DNA of 64,000 bases. Source: Epiperipatus broadwayi. Taxonomy: Eukaryota > Onychophora > Udeonychophora > Euonychophora > Peripatidae. The notes below the pieces were generated by a model. The model did not search any database, had not been told where the DNA came from, and was given only the letters and a program-made list of their open reading frames with translations. Location of the stretch: assembly GCA_028023455.1 (NCBI GenBank), contig JAQFVV010000055.1:5484030-5548029 (forward strand), given 5' to 3'. Shown piece after piece: positions 56,591 to 64,000 of this stretch (positions within the stretch are counted from its first letter, which is position 1; each line of letters opens with the position of its first letter). A program made the position numbers and the translations under genes.

Positions 56591-57999
56591 TTTTTCACAA
56601 CTAAAACAGCTATCCATCCTATTAGTGGTCAGATAATGAGTCTCTAGCTATTCTTAGCTCAAAAATACAGGTTCTATGATAAAATAAATATTGATGTGCT
56701 GACGATATAATTATTTCATTCCTGGGCAATATAACATTCAGTTTTAATATTCCATTTGATCAGATTAGTAAGAGAAAAGGAAACATTTTTTTTTTGTTTA
56801 CTCTTAAAAGACAGATGAATATTGTATGAACTTATAAGAAGTAAACAAGAACTTTGAGAAAATAAAGCATCAATATGTTTAATTAAGGAATATCTTATGA
56901 ATAAAATGAAGCATTTAAATAACATAAGAAAAATATTTCAAATGTCAAAACTTAGGATAAAAAGATATTCACAATTTATTGATAAAAACAGAGTTTTCTG
57001 AAGTACCATTTTTCAGCATAGACTCCAAACTGTCAATAAACTGAAGACCAACTTTTCTAAGCTTTTAAAAAAAATGTTATACAGGTAACAGTCTTAAACA
57101 GCTACTAACCCAAATCTGCTAATGAAGGATTATCAAAAGACATAAGCTATTTGTGTACCAAATGCTATTTACACAGTACTTAATTTAAAAAATATATACT
57201 CAGTACTATATTTGTGAATGAATGATAAATCACTTTGGACCAAAAAACATTATCTTTAGTATAAATTTCTGGATATGAAACATTAAAAAGGTCATCAACT
57301 CCTCTGCCCTTCCATTGCTGTAACCATCATCTCTAGAATTCTATTTTTTTTAAAAATATTTAATTGTATAGTCCTTAATTTATTTCTATAATTTTTTGAT
57401 AATTTACAATTCATCTGGTGCCATTGTGCACAAACACTAAATTTTTTTTTAGTCTTCTCTAAAAGGAAATTATGCCAGACTAACATTCAGCTTTATTTCG
57501 CTGAACCAATTGCTCAAGGCACAAAATCAAGTAATATCTACACACCAATATAATAGGGTTGCAAAGTACACTCTTTCACTTCAATAAATCAGACAAGCTT
57601 TTCTTTCTCTTTATCTCCCTCCTGTATTTAATTTTAGAAAAAAAAAAAATTACATGAATTGTTCTTGGTATTTATTTATTAATTAACATTTTTCGAAGAT
57701 AATTAGCATTTTCTTTTATCTTTTTAAATATTGAAGACTAATACTTAAAGCGATGTCTAATTTCTATAAGCAGTTTTATAAAAAGTTTTATGGCAATTTC
57801 ATAATTCTTTTGTCAGATCAATTATTTTTTTAGTTTATTTACCAAGTCGGCCATATTTTCAAAGATGGCTGGCGGCCTTTTTTTTTTTTTTTTTAAAAAT
57901 GGCAGCTGGATTTTTTTTACTTAACTCTTGCTATCATCATCAAATTAACTACCAAGACAAGTCAGACCAGATCACCTTCTCTAAACATATATAATGTTC

Positions 58000-58330
58000 C
58001 CTTTACTATCTAAATACACTCTTCCTTCCAATTTGTTATTTCTCTTGCCTCAAAGTACATGTCCAATCCACTCTTTCTTCTTACTCTTAATTTACTCAAC
58101 AAATCTTCTATTACTCACTTTTTTCAACACTTCTATATTATTATTCTTACCCATTCAACATCTCTTTAGTCTCCAAATCTGCATTTCCAAAACTTCCGAT
58201 CATTTTTCCATTTTTATAAATATTGGATCACAAAATAATAATTTATTCTTAATAGACATTGAATTTCTCACACTAATTTTTTAATTCCCATTTTCATCAC
58301 CAGTAAATTAAATTTCCCAAATATTATTTG
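58000..58330 (-). mobile_element. Antisense LINE 3' end
   Basis: The minus strand gives SEVLEMQIWRLKRC, a stop, then GKNNNIEVLKKVSNRRFVE, then KKEWIGHVL, a stop, GKRNNKLEGRV. This is the LE.FEMW.WRR........N.EVL..V...R.......R...W.GH.LR..... order of LINE C-terminal tails. It is similar in type to 2620-3060, and several stops mark it as dead. Confidence 0.75.
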
Positions 58331-58674
58331 CTCCATGATCCTATCCCATGCTTACTCTTAATGTTTTTATTTGCTGTTTACTTTCTATTGCTCACAAGTT
58401 TTATTTGCATATACTTTCATCCTAAACCTTCTTCTACAAATTCTGTAAATTCTACATTAGTAATTCCATCATTATTTGCTATACGATAAAATTAGAATTT
58501 TCTTTTATTAACTTTTTTTTTAAAATCGGAATAAAAATATTATTTTAAAAAAAATATATCATACTGCCCCCCACCCCCATTCTCCAATTGCAAATACCAC
58601 TACAGAAATAATTCCACACAAGTGGTTCTTTTTTTCTAATACTATAAAGATATTAGTAAAAAATAGTTTTATCG

Positions 58675-58890
58675 GCAAATCCTACAGTTCTGCCATCTAG
58701 TGTAAGCTTAAGTAATCAATAGATCCTTGATGGCAATACATATTAAAATCTCTAACCTGTGCTTTTCCTATCCATATTCCCAAACTAGTTTCTGGTTTGT
58801 AGGTTTCATCTTATGAGGAATTTTTGGATCTAGTGCACCTAGATTTTTTTTAATCTCACACATCTTTTCTCAGGTAGCTGCAATTTTTTA
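58675..58890 (-). repeat. F1 hammerhead-type repeat, core decayed
   Basis: On the minus strand, TTCCTCATAAGATGA, AACC..AACC, AGAAACTAGTTTGGGAATAT. The CTGA of the core is replaced by TAAGA. Stem III and the GAAAC element are intact. Confidence 0.65.
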
Positions 58891-60131
58891 CTTTTTTTTG
58901 TACTATGGAAACTACCACTGTGAAATTCAAAAATTCCTTAATGTTTTGAATGCAAATCAACCCACTTAGATACTTATGTAGAAATAACACTAGGTCAGTA
59001 TCTGTATTTTAGCATTCTCAATAATTTAAAAACTGTAGGAATCTCCACCCTATGGCTAAGATTGATATAAAACAACCACAACCCTAGAACTACCGTCTAT
59101 TGTATTCCTCAAACTTGCAACAGGTGGAAGAAGGAACGTAAAAGGATTTGTTGCTGAAAAACATGGTATAAGCCAGTCATGTAATATTTATTGGTTTAAT
59201 ATATTTTAGAATTATGTCTGGAAGTTAATAAATGAATATGAATGCTTTGTATGTTTTTTATCACAACAATAATGTGGCATTTGAGATCTAAGAATTCTTA
59301 GATTGAAGCTTAGTCTATCATTTTCAGGCGATACAATCTCCCCACCAATCACAAGCTGTTAATTTAATTTATTGTTGATGACATAGAAAAATGGGGGGGG
59401 GGTCATCGTTAGGAAATGCATTCTTTACCTGCTTGTCGGTCATTTATGATCGATTGAAAAATTGCCCAATAAAATGAGCATCGGTAAAAATTATATTAAG
59501 TTACTTCAATTTATCCATACTGTAAATTTAAGAGATTCTATTAAAATTATTACTTTATTTTATGCACTAATTAACCAATTATAATTTCGACTGGATGAAG
59601 CTTTTAAGAATGCACAGCTGATTAACATCAGCTTATGAAAGTAAGCCTTGAGATAAGTCTTTGCTTGGATACTTCATTTTGTCTTATTTTCTTACTTATG
59701 AGTATTACTCTGCATAATTAGATACAACGACAGTGTGATTGACTTACAGCTGAAGGACCATGGATTGCAACTCAATTCTATTTCAGTGATTAGAATTTAT
59801 GAATTCACGAGTAATTAATTATGTGACAATTTTATTTCTATTTTATTTATGAATATCCTTAAATGTGTTTTGAGATGGTCTCTAATATTCTTAAAAAAAG
59901 CACTTCCATGCATATGCAAAGAGGATTAATTCAATATCAGGTTGTGCTGAAATCCTCCAAATACTATGAAATTCTATCAAGAAGAAAGAAAATTGCTAAA
60001 ACACTGATGTCATAAAAGGCTAGCAGGAAAAAAAATCAATACAAAGAATGATTAATAATACATAATATATATATATATATATTAAATAGAACAACTCATA
60101 TCAATAGCTGAAATTCAAATCGAAAATATTT

Positions 60132-60243
60132 CTATCACCAAACGTTACTTTTTCCCCACAAGCTTATTCTTGTGAAACAAATATATCTGATTCATGACTG
60201 TTTCACAAGAATGCTGGGGAAAAAAACTAACATTTGGTGACAG
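60132..60243. repeat. Short inverted repeat
   Basis: CTATCACCAAACGTTACTTT, CCCCA, ATTCTTGTGAAAC on the left pairs with GTTTCACAAGAAT, TGGGG, AACATTTGGTGACAG on the right. The loop is about 25 bases. Its family is unknown. Confidence 0.75.
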
Positions 60244-60529
60244 TAATATATATATAGCAGTATTAAAAATCAGTTTAGTTTCTTTTTTTCTATTTCATAA
60301 CCACATATACTGAATTCTTTTTTTAGTTCTATAAAATAAAAAGATTCTCTTTTAGTTAAAAATAAAATAAAAAACATATATATTAAACTGACGATTTTCG
60401 AAGTAAAAGATATAAACTTATATCTCACATTAATTCGTATGTTTTTACTCATTGTTAATATCGTTGCACTGACGTTTGCTATCATCCAAGTAATAAAGAT
60501 CTGTTAAAACCATTAAAATATCAAATGAT

Positions 60530-61015
60530 TACCATTTTCTGTTTACATAAGCTGTTAATACGCTAGCAAACTCTCCATAAAATAATGCCACTAAGTGCAA
60601 GCCATAAGTAATCAACGGATATTAAAAAAGATTTATGAATAAAATCTCTATCTAGTGCATACTCACTCATTATCCCCAGACTGTGGCTTCCATCAGTAAG
60701 AAGCCTTGGATCTGAGAGCACTGCACCTAGATCTTAAAGAATCTAAGGCAATCTTCCAGTGCTTTAATCTTGGGCTCATAGCTTAGTAGTTAACTAAATA
60801 GATAAAGGGTGGTGGTTGGAGAGTTACATTCGATCCTAAGATCTAGGTGCAGTGCTCTCAGATCCAAAGCTCTTCACTGATAAAAGCCACAAGCAAGAAC
60901 CCAGTCTGGGGATATTGTATGAGAAGGCACTAGATAGGGATTTTATCCACAAACTTCTTAGCATCCATTGATTACTATGGATTGCACTGAGTGGCGCTAC
61001 TGTACAGAATTTGCT
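60530..61015. repeat. F1 foldback pair with two damaged cores
   Basis: The minus-oriented copy (60560-60760) has an internal deletion that fuses CTGATGGAAGCCACAG to TCTGGGG. The plus-oriented copy (60815-61015) has CTGATAA (G8 mutated), AAGCC..AAGC, AGAACCCAGTCTGGGG. Both keep GTGCAGTGCTCTCAGATCC and TTGCACTGAGTGGCG or their complements. Confidence 0.8.
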
Positions 61016-62699
61016 ACTTTAATAAAGATCTTTTAAGTAGATGATGCAGAGACATTAAAAAAAAAGCTTCAAAAATGATTGACCTTTGATGCAGTGTCTT
61101 CATAAATATCTTTTGAAAAAAAAACACAATTGTAACGTAGAATTAACAATTAATAACATACAGTTGACAGCAGTTGATCTTGCTAATTCCAAGACTTGGT
61201 TAAAAATATTAATTCCCCCAAAAAAAACTCTCAAAAGGAAAAGACAAGCTGCTCACGTTAGATAGAACAATTCTTGCACTTACATGAAGTAAAATTATTG
61301 CAATCCTTATGGACTTCTATATTTACAATGATATGATTTTAATACTAGTTAACAATAAAATATATTCTAAATTGATCGAGATCATATCTATTCCTAAACT
61401 AATCCCTAAATGACATCCGTTGGGACATTTTGATCACATGGAAGTTACTCGTATTGTTGCTAAGCTTATCAAATTATATAATAGTTTTTGTTGACATTCC
61501 ACTAGCTCCATTTTTTATTGACTGCACATCAGAAAATGATTTAGATTCAGTATTGCCAACCTGGTCCCTAATGCACTCAAAGCATTTCCAGATGTTAAAA
61601 GAAAAACCATGGATTACTATAGTTGTGCAACCGGCTTTTAAATTTTTTTGCAGAGTTACTCATGCCTCTTATGAAATATGCTAACTTGGTAAAAACCTAT
61701 CGAAGTTCCAATTTCAATATTGACATTCATATACAGTTTCCATGACTTATAACAAGAGTCAAACAAAATGAAGTAACTGTGTGGTCTACCTCTTTATCTA
61801 TTGAGGTCCATAAATATTTTAAGCGAGTGTGATGTTAAACCCATTTGTAAAGAGATATTTTTTAACCAATTTTAACCTATATTTCAAAAAAAAAAATACA
61901 TTTGTGGCTATTTACCGGAATACTTGATAATGGGTTTTAACGAATCTATAACTAATAAACAGCTTCCAATGTGTTTATTGAGCCATAAAATATTGAATTA
62001 TTAAAAAGTTATTGGAACATTAGTGAGTGAGAAATTATAAAGTCAAAAAAAAAAAAAAGATTGACAATCCCTGACTTACATGAAATATTGAAATAATTCG
62101 AAATATACCTTATTTGAATACATTTTATAAGCTCTTTAAAGAACAAAGTGGATCAACTGCCAATGTTATCAGGGAAATTTTGGCTTTGAAGCTATCAGGT
62201 GACTATTATTACACTGAATTCATTTGGATTCAAATAGTCAGAAGACGATCATGCTAAGCTCTACAATATGTTGTGGAGTGTCGCCACTTTAGTGAAAACA
62301 GATGATTTAACTACATAAGAGATATTTTGAAGATGCCAGCAATAATATTGGGAAGAGAACTATTAAGGATAATGTTTTGAATATGAAATAAAATTAAAAG
62401 TGAATATATTTCTTCAGTAGATTCATTTTGACGTCTTTCATGCCTATATAAAATTGAAAGAATAAGAACGTAGAAATATTGTACAGATTGCTGATTGCAT
62501 GGGTCACAACACCACTAAACTAAGATTGATAATTATATTCCCACCTTTTAATTACAATACTATTTCTATAATCTTAATGTAAATCAAGTTTTTAAGTCAA
62601 GTTATTCCAAAATTTCTCTCAAATATAATTATTAGAAAATATTTAATGATTTTAGAAATACAAAACATCAAATTTATTGATTAAATATCATATAAAATA

Positions 62700-62945
62700 T
62701 ATATAGGCAAAGAAATCAAGTCATATATCTTGTGACTTAATTTAATAAGCCTGTACTACAAATGTTATATAATGAGCATTAATAGCTCTTAACAAGTTTT
62801 TCCGAATATCCCTATTCCCACATCAGTTTCTAGTGCCTCACTGATGATGGCCAACAGCTAGAAACCGGTCTGAAGATAGGGATATTCAGAAAAGCTTTTC
62901 AAGAGCTATTAACACTCGTTATATAACGTATATATATATATAAAG
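62700..62945. repeat. F2 foldback pair with one intact core
   Basis: The left minus-oriented part carries AATAGGGATATTCGG, AAAAACTTGTTAAGAGCTAT and AATTAAGTCAC; the right plus-oriented part has GATAGGGATATTCAGAAAAG and AAGAGCTATTAACA. The left copy stops at CTAGAAAC, so only the right copy has the complete ribozyme. Confidence 0.8.
62836..62875 (+). ncRNA. Hammerhead ribozyme, family F2 (weaker stem I)
   Basis: CTGATGA at 62841-62847. Stem II 62848-62851 (TGGC) pairs with 62857-62860 (GCTA) with loop CAACA: four pairs including a G-U, and a proper U-A pair at its base. GAA is at 62861-62863. Stem III A64-C65 pairs with G68-T69 across loop CG. C17 is at 62870. Stem I has A40-T71, C39-G72, T38-A73 and then an A-C mismatch before one further C-G, so it is weak. 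The core bases are all invariant. Confidence 0.68.
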
Positions 62946-63409
62946 GCTGAAGAAAGAAGTTTGATGGTAATTGAAAGGATTCCTTGGAATTCTTCTTCGA
63001 GGTCTTAAAGGAATCAAAAAGGCAAATCGTAATAAGTTCTTATCACTGCAGCTTTTGTTATTATGAGATTATTCTTATGATAAAGTAACACTGATAGGCT
63101 TTTCAACAACATGCATACACCAGTATGGTGATTTATAAGCATTTTACCTCAGAGTTTAAAATTGAGAAACACTATAGCCTTTCTTTTCAGTTATCCGACA
63201 GTTCTTAACTGAAACACCGATTGAGTGTTCTTGAAGCAGGATAAATGTGCGAGGGAATGATTTTCTTTAATTACGTAAGGACATTCATGGCAGACAAACT
63301 AAATTACAATCCTTATTCCCAGGAGTCCATAAAGTCATCAACAAAATGGCAGTTGTCAGACTAAAATAGAAAATGTAGAAGAATTCCTTGATTATAGATC
63401 AGGCTGCCA

Positions 63410-64000
63410 TTTGAAGATGACCTTTTATTTAGATACTTACAACAGATGTTCACTTTCAAGCGAAGAAAGAATGCATGAATTGGAAGAACTGCTTAATAGT
63501 AAATGAGAAAGTGACGAAACAATTGATATAAAAAGTTGTCATGTACATTATTAGAAAAGATGCAAGTATTGGAAGTACAAATGGAATGATTTCATTATAA
63601 ATAAAAAGAAAGGTGGAAACATTGTGTAGATTAATAAATATATTAGGCAGAATGACAAAATAAGTTATTCAACTAAATGGAGAATACCAAACACAAATAA
63701 TTTTTGATTTATGTCTCAACGAGTTCTCATTGTGTATAAATATTCATAATATTTTAACCACACCATACAACATTTTAAAATTATCATGAGAGGCTTTAAT
63801 GCTAGAATAGGTAAATAATTAAAAGATGAAAATTATGTGAGTAAATTTGGTTATGGTGATAAAAATGAAAGAGACTTGTGGAGTTTGCAAAAACAAATAT
63901 ATAAATTTCTTCTTTAAAAAAATTTCTAAATGGATTTGGAAACATTCAAATGGAGTTAAAACAGAATTGGATTAGATTTGAAGAACCAGAACATATATTA
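63410..64000 (+). mobile_element. LINE endonuclease fragment, runs off the window
   Basis: Broken blocks in the order of an AP-type LINE endonuclease: TYNRCSLSSEERMHELEELL (about 63436-63495), FIINKKKGGNIV (about 63590-63627), then RGFNARIGK (about 63790-63816, equivalent to GDFNA.IG), KFGYGDKNERDLW (about 63844-63882) and WIWKHSNGVKTELD (about 63933-63975, equivalent to WTW.SPDG.T.N.ID). Stops occur between them. This spelling is typical of RTE-like LINEs. The RT would lie to the right of the window. Confidence 0.8.

Noticed and set aside
61430-61684. 84-codon plus-strand frame as a possible exon
   Set aside because: No recognisable domain, no plausible flanking splice signals that I could defend, and composition like the surrounding non-coding DNA.

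Overview
This window is AT-rich, repeat-dense nuclear DNA of an invertebrate metazoan. The reasons: an intronless cytosolic Hsp70 gene, a split CTP synthase gene with multi-kilobase introns and canonical GT..AG junctions, several classes of animal retrotransposon (Penelope-like elements and non-LTR LINEs), a hAT transposase relic and tRNA-derived SINEs. The phylum cannot be fixed from sequence alone. AT-rich genomes with long introns, Penelope-like elements and hammerhead-bearing repeats occur in several invertebrate groups, for example molluscs, chelicerates and flatworms. Only two host genes are supported.

Layout. 1-900 is the 3' end of a decayed LINE. 900-3400 holds local duplications and an antisense LINE 3' end. 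4288-6595 is a complete stress-inducible-type HSP70 unit: heat-shock elements, TATA box, 631-codon intronless ORF, AU-rich 3' UTR and polyadenylation signals. 8395-12095 is a second, longer copy of the LINE seen at the left edge, with relics of an SGNH-esterase ORF1, an endonuclease, a reverse transcriptase and a C-terminal zinc knuckle. From 12 to 33 kb there are no host exons, only repeat families, many arranged as inverted (foldback) pairs, plus minisatellites and a Penelope-like fragment ending in a tRNA-like segment. From 33.6 to 49.3 kb the minus strand carries the last three coding exons of CTP synthase, with the active-site His-Pro-Glu. Its 2.8- and 12.4-kb introns are filled with transposon debris: two further Penelope-like fragments, a hAT relic, a SINE and hammerhead repeats. 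No upstream CTPS exon was recognised between 49.3 and 64 kb, so that side is either a very long intron or beyond my detection. The right edge (63.4-64 kb) is the start of another LINE endonuclease.

The most interesting layer is a set of dispersed repeats containing hammerhead-ribozyme (HHR) cores. The sequence CTGAYGA, a short stem-loop, GAAAC, a two-base loop and GTY, flanked by a complementary stem I, can be read intact at 55369-55410 (+), 54737-54776 (-), 54801-54840 (+) and, slightly weaker, 62836-62875 (+). Many decayed relatives occur across the window. At least two families (called F1 and F2 here) share this architecture. Both repeatedly occur as head-to-head foldbacks, including one with two intact ribozymes facing each other. 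Other repeats (called F3 and F4) have CTGAAGA or CTGATGATGG cores that may be diverged versions. Because Penelope-like elements are known to carry hammerheads and are present here, the F1/F2 repeats are plausibly retrozyme-like or Penelope-derived non-autonomous elements. That link is inference.
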